Shown: positions 42,314 through 52,100, counted from the stretch's first letter. The stretch: 64,000 bases of DNA from Vibrio aestuarianus (GCF_012395185.1 NZ_JAAZTU010000002.1:62001-126000), one strand, 5' to 3'. Notes: generated by a model not told the origin, from the letters alone. Numbers and translations are program-made.

Positions 42314-42330
42314 AGCACTTGTAAAGTGCT
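42314..42330 (+). other. Hairpin in the crp leader
   Basis: AGCACTT-GTA-AAGTGCT forms a tight 7-bp stem about 80 bases before the crp start codon. It probably lies within the untranslated leader; no U-tract follows. Confidence 0.4.
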
Positions 42331-42410
42331 CTTATCCTAGTAAGTCAATTTAAAGGCTTAGCTAAAATATGGAAAGCAGCAAGCGTACCCTGCAGAGGAA
42401 GTGAGATATT

Positions 42411-43043
42411 ATGGTTCTAGGTAAACCTCAAACCGACCCAACACTAGAGTGGTTTCTTTCACACTGTCATATTCATAAGTACCCATCAAAAAGCACGCTG
42501 ATCCACGCGGGCGAGAAAGCTGAAACGTTGTACTACATCGTTAAAGGTTCTGTTGCGGTTCTTATTAAAGACGAAGAAGGTAAGGAGATGATCCTTTCTT
42601 ACCTAAACCAAGGTGACTTTATCGGTGAACTTGGTCTATTCGAAGAAGACCAAGAACGTACCGCTTGGGTTCGTGCTAAATCTCCTTGTGAAGTGGCAGA
42701 GATTTCATTTAAGAAATTCCGTCAACTTATCCAGGTGAATCCAGATATTCTAATGCGCCTATCTGCTCAGATTTCACGTCGTTTACAAGTGACTAGTCAA
42801 AAAGTAGGTGACCTTGCGTTCCTTGACGTAACGGGCCGTATTGCTCAAACGCTACTAAACCTAGCGAAACAACCTGACGCAATGACTCACCCAGATGGCA
42901 TGCAAATCAAGATCACCCGTCAAGAAATCGGTCAAATCGTTGGCTGTTCTCGTGAAACAGTTGGTCGTATTTTGAAAATGCTAGAAGAGCAGAACCTAAT
43001 TTCTGCACACGGTAAAACTATCGTGGTATACGGAACTCGTTAA
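42411..43043 (+). CDS. crp: cAMP receptor protein
   Basis: Crp is the cAMP-dependent global regulator. At 210 residues it matches E. coli CRP. The cyclic-nucleotide domain keeps [18 protein letters not shown] near 71-88, with the cAMP-contacting Glu and Arg; Thr replaces Ser83, as I recall for Vibrio. The HTH reads [20 protein letters not shown] near 169-188. GGAAGTGAG precedes the ATG. It has its own long upstream region with candidate operators and ends at a terminator. Confidence 0.98.
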   Translation: MVLGKPQTDPTLEWFLSHCHIHKYPSKSTLIHAGEKAETLYYIVKGSVAVLIKDEEGKEMILSYLNQGDFIGELGLFEEDQERTAWVRAKSPCEVAEISFKKFRQLIQVNPDILMRLSAQISRRLQVTSQKVGDLAFLDVTGRIAQTLLNLAKQPDAMTHPDGMQIKITRQEIGQIVGCSRETVGRILKMLEEQNLISAHGKTIVVYGTR

Positions 43044-43073
43044 TTTCAATAGAAATTGAGAGACTGAATCGAT

Positions 43074-43106
43074 AAAGCCACCTTGGGAAACTCAGGTGGC
43101 TTTTTG
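43074..43106 (+). terminator. Rho-independent terminator of crp
   Basis: AAAGCCACCT and AGGTGGCTTT pair around a 10-base loop and are followed by TTG-broken T-run, 30 bases behind the crp stop. The stem is symmetrical and may also close the convergent DUF1338 gene. Confidence 0.82.
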
Positions 43107-43128
43107 TTGGCAAAGACTCAGTACAATT

Positions 43129-43923
43129 TTATTGCATATCAGTGCTTTCAAAAATCTTGTCAGCTGAAGCGGCAACAAACCCGCTATACAACTCACCGTT
43201 TGCCATTGGATAGCGTTTGGCAAACTCGTAAAAACCGCCCGGAATCATCTCAACACCATCACTAAATTGCACCGGTACTTTATCTGCCATGGTGGAAGAT
43301 TGTTCTAGCAGCACCTCTGGCGTGCCTTTCACTTCTCCGCCATTTTCATTAATAACAAAGCCAGCTTGGCGAAGGTGATCATTCACCGATTTGACTTCAT
43401 TAAACGCATTCAACTGGTTAACACTAACGGTAAAATGATTGGCCCCATAGCCATGAGCTGCCAACCATGCGGCGTATTCACTTTCCTGAGCCAAAGTGAG
43501 GTAATCGCTATGGGCTATCTGCCATAATCGACCACTATACAAAAAGTCGCTACTGGTGAGTTTGTCGCTATCTACTTGCTCTACCAGTTTGGCTACAATC
43601 GCTTGCAACTCAGGTGAGCACTCTGCCACTTTTAGCTCACTAATGAAAACCTTAGGTTGCGTTGGATCAGGATGTTCATAGTGCTTCGCGACTAACTTCT
43701 TACTTTCAAATTGATAATCACCACACGCTGTATAACCTAATGCTAAAAAAGGCTTAGCCAGTGTTTCAATCCCCAGGGGAGCAACATTAAAGGTTCGTAA
43801 AGCGATATGATCATTGATCAGAGCTTCATCTTCTTGAAGCAATTGATGAACTTTGTCAGCCGAAGGACAAAGACGTTGAATATAGTCATTCCATAGCGAT
43901 TGAAATAAAACGGTTGGCATCAT
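43129..43923 (-). CDS. DUF1338 family protein (HglS-like putative dioxygenase)
   Basis: The 264-residue protein belongs to DUF1338, whose characterised member HglS is a metal-dependent 2-oxoadipate dioxygenase/decarboxylase of the VOC fold. Candidate metal ligands are the His in NDHIALRTF near 39, the His in YGANHFTVSV near 163 and the Glu in GGFYEFAKR near 233. It is shorter than E. coli YdcJ (about 450). It lies downstream of astD on the same strand, beyond an ERIC element, so a link to amino-acid breakdown is plausible but unproven. Confidence 0.78.
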   Translation of the reverse strand: MMPTVLFQSLWNDYIQRLCPSADKVHQLLQEDEALINDHIALRTFNVAPLGIETLAKPFLALGYTACGDYQFESKKLVAKHYEHPDPTQPKVFISELKVAECSPELQAIVAKLVEQVDSDKLTSSDFLYSGRLWQIAHSDYLTLAQESEYAAWLAAHGYGANHFTVSVNQLNAFNEVKSVNDHLRQAGFVINENGGEVKGTPEVLLEQSSTMADKVPVQFSDGVEMIPGGFYEFAKRYPMANGELYSGFVAASADKIFESTDMQ

Positions 43924-44110
43924 AACGCCTCCTTGTCAGCAATGTGTCTAGCAAGCGATATACCTTGAGTATGTATAAAGCCTTAGTTTCAGTATGAGGT
44001 TATTGGATAAATATTGCTGCTTAATATTTATTGAAACGATTCAGAAAATATATCCAGCGGCAATTCAACCTGTGACGTTAAGTTGTGTATTGATCCAGTT
44101 ATCGGGATCT

Positions 44111-44237
44111 ATACCCAAACCACTTGAAGTGGCAGGTAGGTGGCAAGTGAGTGAATCCCCATGAGCATAGACAAACTATGTGATTGGGGTGAGCAAACTT
44201 AGCCAACGCCGCTGTAACTTCAAGTAGAAAGGAGGTA
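44111..44237. repeat. ERIC (enterobacterial repetitive intergenic consensus) element
   Basis: About 127 bp with the diagnostic core GGCAAGTGAGTGAATCCCC, then ATTGGGGTGAGC and the AGCCAACGCCGCTG block, flanked by CTTGAAG and CTTCAAG arms. The order and spacing match the ERIC consensus as I know it, and the element folds into a long imperfect hairpin. It lies between astD and the DUF1338 gene. The rest of the 351-base gap (43924-44110) should contain the DUF1338 promoter, but I see no clear box. Confidence 0.88.
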
Positions 44238-44264
44238 AGCCTCTTCTATGAGAGGCTTTTTATT
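44237..44264 (+). terminator. Plus-oriented terminator behind the ERIC, with no plus-strand gene
   Basis: AAGCCTCT-N6-AGAGGCTT followed by TTTATT reads as a terminator on the plus strand. The neighbouring genes on both sides are on the minus strand. On the minus strand the stem is not followed by a U-tract, so it is a weak stop for astD. Confidence 0.6.
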
Positions 44265-44274
44265 ATTCCGTCGG

Positions 44275-45732
44275 TTATAGCTCAACCCCAGGGCTGAGAG
44301 TGGCAGGTAATTCTGTTGCCTGCCCTTCCATTGAAGCCATAGGGTATGCACAGTAATCAGCCGCGTAATAAGCACTCGGGCGCAAGTTACCCGATGCTCC
44401 CGGCCCACCAAATGGTGCATCACCACTCGCACCAGTTAATTGGCGATTACGGTTTACGATGCCAGCGCGGATATGATCAACAAAATAATCCCACTCGGCA
44501 TCATCAGTTGATACTAAACCTGCAGACAAACCAAAACGGGTAGCATTGGCCAACTCAACCGCTTGCTCTAAAGTCTGATAGCGCACCACTTGTAATAACG
44601 GGCCAAAGTATTCTTCGTCAGGCAACTCACTAATAGCGGTTACGTCAATGATTCCTGGCGTAACAAATGCCGCTTGCAGCGGTTTGGCTTCCACCAAACT
44701 ATAACCACCTAAAAATTGTAAATTAGCCTGCGCATTGAGAATAAATTGCGCGGCAGCTTGCGAGATTTGTGGCCCCATAAATGGCGCTGGATCGGCAAAT
44801 GGTTGATCAATTCGTAGCTTTTGGGTTGCGGTGATCAATTTACTTAATAGCACATCACCTTTTTCACCGACAGGAACGTACAGGCGACGCGCGCAGGTGC
44901 AGCGCTGCCCTGCGCTAATGAAAGCCGATTGAATGATGGTGTATACCGCTGCATCTAAGTCACCATACTGCTCGGAGATCACCATCGGGTTGTTCCCGCC
45001 CATTTCAAGCGCCAGCATTTTGCCAGGTTGCCCGGCAAACTGACGATGCAGTAAATGCCCAGTGTTAGCACTGCCGGTAAATAGCAAACCATCAATACCT
45101 TTTGACTCGGCCAGAGCGATGCCTGTTTCTTTCGCCCCTTGTACAAGGTTGAGCACACCTGCTGGTAACCCTGCATCTTGCCACAGTTTCATGGCAAATT
45201 CGCCCATCCACGGGGTTTGCTCAGAAGGCTTAAACACCACGGTATTACCCGCTAAAAGAGCCGGAACAATATGACCATTCGGTAAATGTGCTGGGAAATT
45301 ATAGGGACCAAATACCGCCATTACACCAAGTGGACGGTGACGCAGTACAATTTGGTTTCCCGCTGCCTCACGCGCACTTTCACCCGTACGATCATGATAA
45401 GCACGAATCGAAATAGCGATTTTGCCGGCCATCGCCGCCGCTTCAGTACGAGTTTCCCAAATAGGTTTACCAGTTTCTTTGGCGATGATCTGTGCGATTT
45501 CTTCACTGTGTTCTTTTACTTTCTCAGCAAAGGCCAACACGTATTGCTCACGTTCAGCAAAGGAGCGCTTTTTCCATTCAACAAAGGCACTTCTTGCTGC
45601 ACTCACTGCGTCTTCTACTTGCGCTGGCGTTGCGCTATCGCCTTGCCAAATCGTTTGGTCATTATAGGGGCTGAGCGATACCATTGGCTCACCTTGGCCA
45701 GCTAACCACTCACCTGCAATCCACTGAGTCAT
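44275..45732 (-). CDS. astD: N-succinylglutamate 5-semialdehyde dehydrogenase
   Basis: AstD oxidises succinylglutamic semialdehyde to succinylglutamate with NAD in the arginine succinyltransferase pathway. The 485 residues show the aldehyde dehydrogenase fold: [20 protein letters not shown] near 138, FTGSANTG near 219, catalytic Glu in LEMGGNNP near 245 and Cys in [10 protein letters not shown] near 276. It is the last gene of the astC-astA-astD run, 28 bases behind astA. Confidence 0.95.
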   Translation of the reverse strand: MTQWIAGEWLAGQGEPMVSLSPYNDQTIWQGDSATPAQVEDAVSAARSAFVEWKKRSFAEREQYVLAFAEKVKEHSEEIAQIIAKETGKPIWETRTEAAAMAGKIAISIRAYHDRTGESAREAAGNQIVLRHRPLGVMAVFGPYNFPAHLPNGHIVPALLAGNTVVFKPSEQTPWMGEFAMKLWQDAGLPAGVLNLVQGAKETGIALAESKGIDGLLFTGSANTGHLLHRQFAGQPGKMLALEMGGNNPMVISEQYGDLDAAVYTIIQSAFISAGQRCTCARRLYVPVGEKGDVLLSKLITATQKLRIDQPFADPAPFMGPQISQAAAQFILNAQANLQFLGGYSLVEAKPLQAAFVTPGIIDVTAISELPDEEYFGPLLQVVRYQTLEQAVELANATRFGLSAGLVSTDDAEWDYFVDHIRAGIVNRNRQLTGASGDAPFGGPGASGNLRPSAYYAADYCAYPMASMEGQATELPATLSPGVEL

Positions 45733-45760
45733 ATTTCTATCCTTACATCAAAAAGCTGGC

Positions 45761-46783
45761 TTACTGCGCCAAAATTCGAACTAAATCGCCACTCTCTACT
45801 AAAAGCGCTTTTGCTACTTCAGGAGAGATAATCACCGTTTCGGTTTCACGGTTGTAAGCCCCTTTCGCTGCGGTAGCGCGAAAATCTTCAAATGAGGTAT
45901 TACACACCAAATAATCTTGCGAACTAGAATGCTCTGCCACTTCGACCTTGGCGCGCATGGAATGACGTACCGACTCAACATTACGTAAGTCACACTCAAC
46001 GGTTGGGCCGGCATCAAAAATGTCGACATAATTGCGGCAAGTAAACCCTTCACGTTCCAATAACTTAAGCGCTGGGCGCGTATTGTCATGCACTTGGCCG
46101 ATGACAGCTTGCGCTTCTTTGCTCAGCAAGTTGACGTAAATAGGCAGCTTGGGCATCAGATCCGCGATAAACCCTTTCTTACCAATCCCTGTGAGGTAGT
46201 CGGCCATCGTGAAATCTATTGAAAAGAAATGCTCTTGCAACCATTGCCAAAACGGAGAGTTACCTTCGGCATCGGAAACACCGCGCATCTCCGCAAAAAT
46301 GGTTTTTGAGAATCGATGGGGATGTTCGGCCATCATCAGAAAGCGGCATTTCGACATTAAGCGGCCATTAAGCCCTTGACGAAAATCAGGACGCAGAAAG
46401 AGCGTACAAATCTCACTACAACCGGTGTAGTTATTGCCAAATGTCAGCAGTTTTACCGTATTGTTCACCTTCAATTTAGGCGATGAATGAACAATCGTGC
46501 TGATATGATAAGAGTAGAAAGGCACATCCCAACCAATAGAAGCTTCAATACCCGTGGTACCAGCAACCTCTCCAGTTTCAGAATCAAACCCCACCATTAA
46601 ATAACCTTCGTCTCCAGGCTCGGATACGTTGGGTTTAGTAAAGCTGTATTCAGAATGGGTAATACGATTGGTTAAAAGTTCTTCATTAACCGGTAGAGAT
46701 GTGAATCCGTGACCTGATTCGACAGCGCAAGTGTGCAGCGCGTCATAGTCCGACATTGCGATAGGGCGAACAACTAGCATCAA
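45761..46783 (-). CDS. astA: Arginine N-succinyltransferase
   Basis: AstA transfers succinyl from succinyl-CoA to arginine, the first step of the ammonia-producing arginine pathway. The 340-residue protein starts MMLVVRPIAMSDYDALHTCA and has the family segments GYLMVGFDSETGEVAGTTGIEASIG-type near 60-85 and FLRPDFRQGLNGRLMSKCRFL near 125. It lies between astC and astD. astB and astE, needed for the rest of the pathway, are not in this window. Confidence 0.95.
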   Translation of the reverse strand: MMLVVRPIAMSDYDALHTCAVESGHGFTSLPVNEELLTNRITHSEYSFTKPNVSEPGDEGYLMVGFDSETGEVAGTTGIEASIGWDVPFYSYHISTIVHSSPKLKVNNTVKLLTFGNNYTGCSEICTLFLRPDFRQGLNGRLMSKCRFLMMAEHPHRFSKTIFAEMRGVSDAEGNSPFWQWLQEHFFSIDFTMADYLTGIGKKGFIADLMPKLPIYVNLLSKEAQAVIGQVHDNTRPALKLLEREGFTCRNYVDIFDAGPTVECDLRNVESVRHSMRAKVEVAEHSSSQDYLVCNTSFEDFRATAAKGAYNRETETVIISPEVAKALLVESGDLVRILAQ

Positions 46784-46807
46784 TACTTCCCTCCAGATGC
46801 TTGAAGT

Positions 46808-46832
46808 AGCCCAAGGCTTCCTACCTTGGGCT
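46808..46832. other. Hairpin between astC/argD and astA
   Basis: A perfect 9-bp stem AGCCCAAGG / CCTTGGGCT with a 7-base loop occupies the 63-base gap. On the minus strand it is followed by ACTTCAAG, not a U-tract, so it may lower read-through or stabilise the upstream mRNA rather than terminate. Confidence 0.5.
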
Positions 46833-46846
46833 GCTAGGCTTTTTCA

Positions 46847-48058
46847 CTACATGAGTGATGCAATAGCTTTATCGAGTTTTGCTAAGCCTTCTTCTATTTC
46901 TTGTTTTGTAATCACTAATGATGGCGTCATACGCACCACATTGGTTCCAGCAACCAACACCATCAAACCTTGTTTACCTGCCGCAACCAAAATGTCACGG
47001 GCACGGCCTTGCCACTCTTCATTCAGCGCGGCGCCGAGTAATAAACCTTTACCACGAACTTCACTGAAGATTTGGTACTTAGCATTAATTTCTGCTAGCC
47101 CTTGACGAAATAGAGCTTCGCGCTCTTTTACACCCGCTAACGTTTCTGGCTGGCTAACGAAATTAACGACTGCTTCAGCGACGGCGCAAGCTAATGGGTT
47201 ACCGCCATAAGTTGAACCATGAGTCCCGACTTTTAGATGAGCAGCCAATTCATTGGTGGTGAGCATAGCGCCAATAGGGAAACCACCACCGAGTGATTTT
47301 GCAGTACTTAAAATATCAGGAGTAATGCCTAAACCTTGGTATGCGTAGAAATCTCCCGTACGACCATTACCTGTTTGTACCTCATCAAAGATAAGTAGAG
47401 CATTGTGTTTGTCACACAACTCACGCACCGCTTGAACAAACTCTGGCGTTGGCGACACAATGCCACCCTCACCTTGCAATGGCTCCATCATGACAGCACA
47501 AGTACGGTCTGACATATGGGCTTGTAGTGCCTCAATATCGTTATAAGCTAGGTGGGTCACATCGCCAGGCTTTGGACCAAATCCATCAGAATAAGCCGCT
47601 TGACCACCGACAGTAACGGTAAAGAAAGTACGTCCGTGGAAACCTTGTTTAAAGGCGATGATTTCTGATTTCTGCTCACCATGAACATCTGCAGCCCAAC
47701 GACGAGCAAGCTTCAAAGCCGCCTCATTCGCTTCTGCACCAGAATTGGCAAAAAACACTTTTTCCGCAAAGCAGACTTCGGTTAATTTTTTCGCGAGACG
47801 CAACGCCGGTTCGTTAGTCATTACGTTGCTGAGATGCCACAACTTGTTCGCTTGCTCAGTTAAGGCACCAACCATCACTGGGTGACAATGGCCTAAACAA
47901 CTCACGGCAATGCCACCAGCAAAATCGATGTATTCATTACCTTGCTGATCCCATACTCGAGAGCCTTGTCCCTTTACTGGGATCATTTCCATTGGGTTAT
48001 AGCAAGGTACCATTACCTCATCAAATAAGCCGCGCTCTACATTCATTTCCACTGTCAT
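46847..48058 (-). CDS. astC: Acetylornithine / succinylornithine aminotransferase
   Basis: This PLP enzyme acts in arginine synthesis (as ArgD) and breakdown (as AstC), probably both in vibrios where one gene often serves the two routes. The 403-residue class-III aminotransferase shows [20 protein letters not shown] near 102, the [11 protein letters not shown] motif near 222 and the PLP lysine in [15 protein letters not shown] near 252. It heads the ast run, so the catabolic role is certain from context; argD is an equally valid name. Confidence 0.9.
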   Translation of the reverse strand: MTVEMNVERGLFDEVMVPCYNPMEMIPVKGQGSRVWDQQGNEYIDFAGGIAVSCLGHCHPVMVGALTEQANKLWHLSNVMTNEPALRLAKKLTEVCFAEKVFFANSGAEANEAALKLARRWAADVHGEQKSEIIAFKQGFHGRTFFTVTVGGQAAYSDGFGPKPGDVTHLAYNDIEALQAHMSDRTCAVMMEPLQGEGGIVSPTPEFVQAVRELCDKHNALLIFDEVQTGNGRTGDFYAYQGLGITPDILSTAKSLGGGFPIGAMLTTNELAAHLKVGTHGSTYGGNPLACAVAEAVVNFVSQPETLAGVKEREALFRQGLAEINAKYQIFSEVRGKGLLLGAALNEEWQGRARDILVAAGKQGLMVLVAGTNVVRMTPSLVITKQEIEEGLAKLDKAIASLM

Positions 48059-48436
48059 TGCACATTCCCTCTCGATACCGCATGCCTAGCAGATTGCGAT
48101 CTTTCCACAAAAACCTTGTGTGGAAGATATTGTTTTGCTTTTTAGCTAATGCAGCATTGTATTTACAAATTATTAACCATTTCAATAGTGGATTATTCTT
48201 TTATCACAACAATTTTGCCGATAATCCTCACTACGTATGATTATTTATGCATTAAGTAGACTCTTTTATGAAGTACTTTTTTACAAATAGTGAGAATAAA
48301 TACAGCCAAGGCTTGAAGCATGGCGCTTAAAGTAAATTCGATAGGATATATGGCGAATAATTTTGCAAGCCTCACAGCCAACAAAAAAGATGAAGAAAAT
48401 GTTAAGAAAGGTGATCGCAGTCAGGTTGAGAGAGGA
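48059..48436. other. Gene-free region upstream of astC
   Basis: These 378 bases between pabA and astC hold no plausible ORF. They are AT-rich and should carry the ast promoter; the one specific signal I can name is the ArgR-like box at 48238-48251. No terminator is evident for pabA. Confidence 0.6.
48238..48251. promoter_or_regulatory. Candidate ArgR box upstream of astC
   Basis: TGATTATTTATGCA matches 11 of 14 positions of the core ArgR box TGAATAATTATTCA, about 180 bases before the astC start. A second box at the usual 3-base spacing is not clear, which weakens the call. Confidence 0.35.
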
Positions 48437-49015
48437 CTAACGACGCAAAAAATTAGCCAGTAATTGATGTCCCTGTTCGGTTTTGATTGATTCGGGATGA
48501 AATTGTACCGCATCGATGGCTAAGGTTTTATGTTGGTAGCCCATAATTTCGTCCATGCTCCCGTTGTCTAACTCTGTCCATGCAGTAAGCTCAAAGCAGT
48601 CAGGAAGCGAGTCGGACTTTACTACTAAAGAATGGTAACGAGTCACCGTCAAAGGGTTATTGAGACCATGAAATACGCTATTCCCTGTGTGACGAATAGC
48701 TGAGGTTTTACCATGCATCACTTTTCTGGCGCGAACGATCTGCCCCCCAAACACCTGCGCAATGGCTTGATGACCAAGACACACCCCTAAAATGGGTAAC
48801 TTGCCAGCAAAGTGTTGTATCGCTTGCAAAGAGATACCGGCTTCATTCGGTGTACAAGGCCCGGGGGAGATAACTAGATGAGTAGGATTAAGTGTTTCAA
48901 TACCTGCAATATCAATTTCATCATTGCGTACAACCTCTACTTCAACGCCCAATTCACAGAAGTATTGATACAAGTTGTAGGTAAACGAATCGTAGTTATC
49001 GATGATAAGTAGCAT
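48437..49015 (-). CDS. pabA: Aminodeoxychorismate/anthranilate synthase component II (glutamine amidotransferase)
   Basis: PabA supplies ammonia from glutamine to PabB for p-aminobenzoate and folate synthesis. The 192-residue class-I amidotransferase starts [19 protein letters not shown] and has the nucleophile Cys in [15 protein letters not shown] near 78 and the His-Glu pair in VQFHPESI near 170. The open frame extends 11 codons upstream, but ATG 49015 gives family length. pabB is not here. TrpG is the alternative; isolation from other trp genes favours PabA. Confidence 0.88.
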   Translation of the reverse strand: MLLIIDNYDSFTYNLYQYFCELGVEVEVVRNDEIDIAGIETLNPTHLVISPGPCTPNEAGISLQAIQHFAGKLPILGVCLGHQAIAQVFGGQIVRARKVMHGKTSAIRHTGNSVFHGLNNPLTVTRYHSLVVKSDSLPDCFELTAWTELDNGSMDEIMGYQHKTLAIDAVQFHPESIKTEQGHQLLANFLRR

Positions 49016-49106
49016 GGTAGGATCAGCACACTCAAAATTGGAAATCACTAGGGGCAGTATTGTGCAATACCACCAACGAAAGGCAAGTATTAAGTCGGTA
49101 AAGGTG

Positions 49107-49135
49107 AAAAATTAAGGCCAGCAAATGCCAGCCTT
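49107..49135 (-). terminator. Terminator of xds
   Basis: On the minus strand AAGGCTGGC and GCTGGCCTT pair (two G-U) around ATTT and are followed by AATTTTTC, 23 bases behind the xds stop. Confidence 0.72.
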
Positions 49136-49157
49136 ACTATTTACAAGTTTTAGCTCA

Positions 49158-51773
49158 TCACTTACGACGTCGCCATGCACCGAAGCCAAGCAACGACATC
49201 AGTACACCTAAGCCTAATGAACCACCGTAGATATTCAGTTCGAGAACGGCTGGATCATGATCTGATGCACGGAAGTGATCACTGTATTTAGGTAAGTCAC
49301 CTTTGAACTCATCGTTGTAATCAAACAGTGTTGATTCACCGCCATTGATGTGCCAATCGGTAGCATCTACCACTTTACCTTTCAGGCTTTTACTTACCAA
49401 TAAGTGATCCAGTGCGCCAACTTCATCATTAAATGAATAACTCCAACTGTCTGGATGTTTCATCGCAACAGCATTGATGTAATCGTAGCTCTTAGTGATC
49501 ACAGCACCGTCATCACCAAACTGCACAGCACCAGCAATGTAAGTATTACGAGCGGCTTTGATCTCTTTGCCATATTTCTCTGGACTGTAATCGGTCAGAA
49601 CCAACATAGGGTCTTCCATGCCGTAAGAGTTCATATCACCCAAAATGACTTTATGCCCGTTGATTTTCTCAAGTGCTTCACCAAGTGCAACCGCTGCCGC
49701 GACACGGAAGTTTTCACACGCACCTTGGAAGTCTGCATCGTTGCCACCTTGTCCGCCTTGTTCAAGCGGTGCTGCATCTTCCCAACATTTAGAACCTTTT
49801 GATTTCAAGTGGTTAACAGCAACAGTGATTTTCTCATGACCCCCTTTCACTTTGAAAGTTGGTGCAAGCGTATCGCGTTGGTAGTTTTTACCATCTTCAA
49901 GCACTTTCCCTTTATCATCCAACACTTGTGGCGCTTGTTGGCTAGGCATTGGGATAACTCGGCTCTGCTGCAGTTTCACGACTTTCTCACGGTATATCAC
50001 GCCAGTAGTGATCACATCCGTACCAATAGAATCAAGCTCATCAGTCACCCCATCATTATTTGAGTCAACCGCGACAAAAGTGTAGCGTTTCTTCTTATCC
50101 GCAATGCGTTGGTTTAATTGCTCAACCAACTGGCGAATCGCAGCACCTTCACCAAAACCGTTATTTTCAATTTCCATCAAACCGACGATATCAGCATCGA
50201 GACGCAAAATAGCATTGACGATTTTCTCTTGTTGAATCTCAAACTCAGCTAGATTATTCGCACCACGATTATCGCCGTGTAAATTCGTATCACCACCAAA
50301 TGGCGAATTGAAATAGTTAAGCACGTTGAATGTTGCGATACGGAGATCACCTTCATCCATATCAGGCTTATTTGTGCGTGGGTCATTGCGTACAAAGTTA
50401 TCTTGATTGATTTGGTTGGTGACCAACAGGCGATATTCGTTGTAACTGTATGACAACACACCTTCTAAGCCGACAATGGTGTCATCAATGCGAATGTAAT
50501 CTTCTGTTGAGCCATTTTGATCAATATCACTACGACCAAACTCTGAATAGTATGGGATTTTTCCATCTGCTGCTTTTTGGTCTGATTCAACAAACAGGCG
50601 ACGTTGAGCATTTTCGATACTTTGTTGTTTAGCTTGCTCTGAACCGGCAGCAAACAGTTGGTTTGGCTGCATGTTAATGCGCCCTTGAGCTAACACCATA
50701 TTGTTACGACGACCAGCATAGTCATAGCCAAATGTGCGCGTCACGCGCATATCTAACGCTCGATCCGTTTTGACTAACATCCCCTCATAACGCTCTAAAG
50801 TTTGCTCAAAATTAGCGTCACTTGGCAGAATTTCTATTGCGGTCGCTTGAGGAGCTGCTTGTTGATCTTGCTTTACCCATTGATTATTTTCAGCTTTAAG
50901 CTGAGTAAGGTTGTAGTACTCTTGCACTTTACCTTTGACACACACCACATCGCCCGGCTTTAAATCTGAGCTTGATTGGTTGGTGTGCACAAATAGGCCT
51001 TCCGAAGTATTCGCGTTGTAGTCATCGTCTAGCGCTTGTAGGTAGAAGCCCTTGGTTAAACCTGTCGTTATCGCACTGACCACGCCTTTCACAAAGTAGT
51101 CTTGCTCTGTTATGTATGGATAACCATTGATGAAAGGCGACGTTGCCCCTTCACCTTGGATTTCTTGGATAGTAGTAAATACGGGGTCTGCACCGTCTTG
51201 CGTACAGGCAAATGCTGCCGGTGGTTCAACCGCATTTAATGCGCCTAAACCGTCGATATTATCTTTAGCCAGTGATGTCCATTGAGAAGTTTGATAAGTA
51301 GAAGAAGGCATCAGGCTATCAGCATTACGAACGAGGGTTTTATCTTTACCCCAATCAACATCGCCCATTTCACCCAACATGTCATGCACACTACCATCGG
51401 TATTAAGCAGTGCTACTGGGTCATCTCCGTTGAAATTAACTACCGTACCGTTATTTTCATCGCTCACTGTTTGAATAGCGCTGCTGGCACTTTCATGTGA
51501 AATCACTAATACATCATTAGCGGCAATGACTCGGCCAGTCAGTGGCAATTGTGTATCCCAACTACCACCGCCATTACTCGACTTAGCCAGAATGTAATTA
51601 TCTAAGCTCACCGCTACATCACCAGTATTGGCTATCTCAATCGCTTTATTGAAGCTTCCACCCTCAACATATTGAGAAATAATAATTTCTGCATGAGCAG
51701 AAGCGACGAAAGTTGACCCTATTGCCAACGCTAGCAAAGTGCGGCTCAAGGGGGCTGTACGTTTCAATTCCAT
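49158..51773 (-). CDS. xds: ExeM/NucH family extracellular nuclease with GlyGly-CTERM tail
   Basis: This is a large secreted nuclease of the ExeM/Xds type; V. cholerae Xds degrades extracellular DNA, shapes biofilms and cuts neutrophil traps. The 871 residues show a signal peptide (cut after AHA, 28), a lamin-tail-like domain (about 29-150), an OB-fold domain (about 205-310), and an endonuclease/exonuclease/phosphatase domain (about 476-850) with IATFNVLNYF, MEIENNGFGEG, NHLKSKGSKCW, GDMNSYGMEDP and SDHFRASDHDP. The end is a GlyGly-CTERM tag: GG, a hydrophobic stretch, then RRRK. That tag is recognised by rhombosortase after type II secretion. Confidence 0.93.
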   Translation of the reverse strand: MELKRTAPLSRTLLALAIGSTFVASAHAEIIISQYVEGGSFNKAIEIANTGDVAVSLDNYILAKSSNGGGSWDTQLPLTGRVIAANDVLVISHESASSAIQTVSDENNGTVVNFNGDDPVALLNTDGSVHDMLGEMGDVDWGKDKTLVRNADSLMPSSTYQTSQWTSLAKDNIDGLGALNAVEPPAAFACTQDGADPVFTTIQEIQGEGATSPFINGYPYITEQDYFVKGVVSAITTGLTKGFYLQALDDDYNANTSEGLFVHTNQSSSDLKPGDVVCVKGKVQEYYNLTQLKAENNQWVKQDQQAAPQATAIEILPSDANFEQTLERYEGMLVKTDRALDMRVTRTFGYDYAGRRNNMVLAQGRINMQPNQLFAAGSEQAKQQSIENAQRRLFVESDQKAADGKIPYYSEFGRSDIDQNGSTEDYIRIDDTIVGLEGVLSYSYNEYRLLVTNQINQDNFVRNDPRTNKPDMDEGDLRIATFNVLNYFNSPFGGDTNLHGDNRGANNLAEFEIQQEKIVNAILRLDADIVGLMEIENNGFGEGAAIRQLVEQLNQRIADKKKRYTFVAVDSNNDGVTDELDSIGTDVITTGVIYREKVVKLQQSRVIPMPSQQAPQVLDDKGKVLEDGKNYQRDTLAPTFKVKGGHEKITVAVNHLKSKGSKCWEDAAPLEQGGQGGNDADFQGACENFRVAAAVALGEALEKINGHKVILGDMNSYGMEDPMLVLTDYSPEKYGKEIKAARNTYIAGAVQFGDDGAVITKSYDYINAVAMKHPDSWSYSFNDEVGALDHLLVSKSLKGKVVDATDWHINGGESTLFDYNDEFKGDLPKYSDHFRASDHDPAVLELNIYGGSLGLGVLMSLLGFGAWRRRK

Positions 51774-52073
51774 TGTTCACCTCTTTATTCCCTGCCATGT
51801 AACCAAAGTATTAAGCAAGGTGTTTTAAATCACGTTTATAAGTTTTGATTAATAAATTTGCGCGTACAGTGTTGTTGTTTTGTATGAAATGACAAAACAT
51901 TCACAATTCATATCGAGATCAAACTCTCATAGTTAGAGTAAATACTTGAACCGAACGCAAACTTTCAACAGAGAAGGTAAATAGATTTGCCTACAGAATC
52001 ATTACAGATTAATTAATATAATATTTGGCTGATTTTTGAGAGGAAAAATAAGGAAAGAGAAGTTGCAACTAAC
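51774..52073. other. Gene-free region upstream of xds
   Basis: Three hundred AT-rich bases without an ORF, presumably containing the xds promoter on the minus strand. I see a single PhoB-like half-site (TGTCATT) but no paired box, and no repeat. The last part of the gap is the trpS terminator. Confidence 0.5.
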
Positions 52074-52100
52074 AAAAAGCCCCTAGAAAACTAGAGGCTT
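52074..52100 (-). terminator. Terminator of trpS
   Basis: On the minus strand AAGCCTCTAG and CTAGGGGCTT (one G-U) enclose TTTT and are followed by TTTGTT, 20 bases behind the trpS stop. Confidence 0.85.

Noticed and set aside
48238..48420. Possible second ArgR box (TGAGAATAAATACA region)
   Set aside because: Only 8 of 14 core positions match and the spacing to the first box is wrong for an ArgR pair.
51880..51905. PhoB-box-like sequence upstream of xds
   Set aside because: Only one TGTCATT half is present; a pho box needs a repeated half-site at 11-base spacing.
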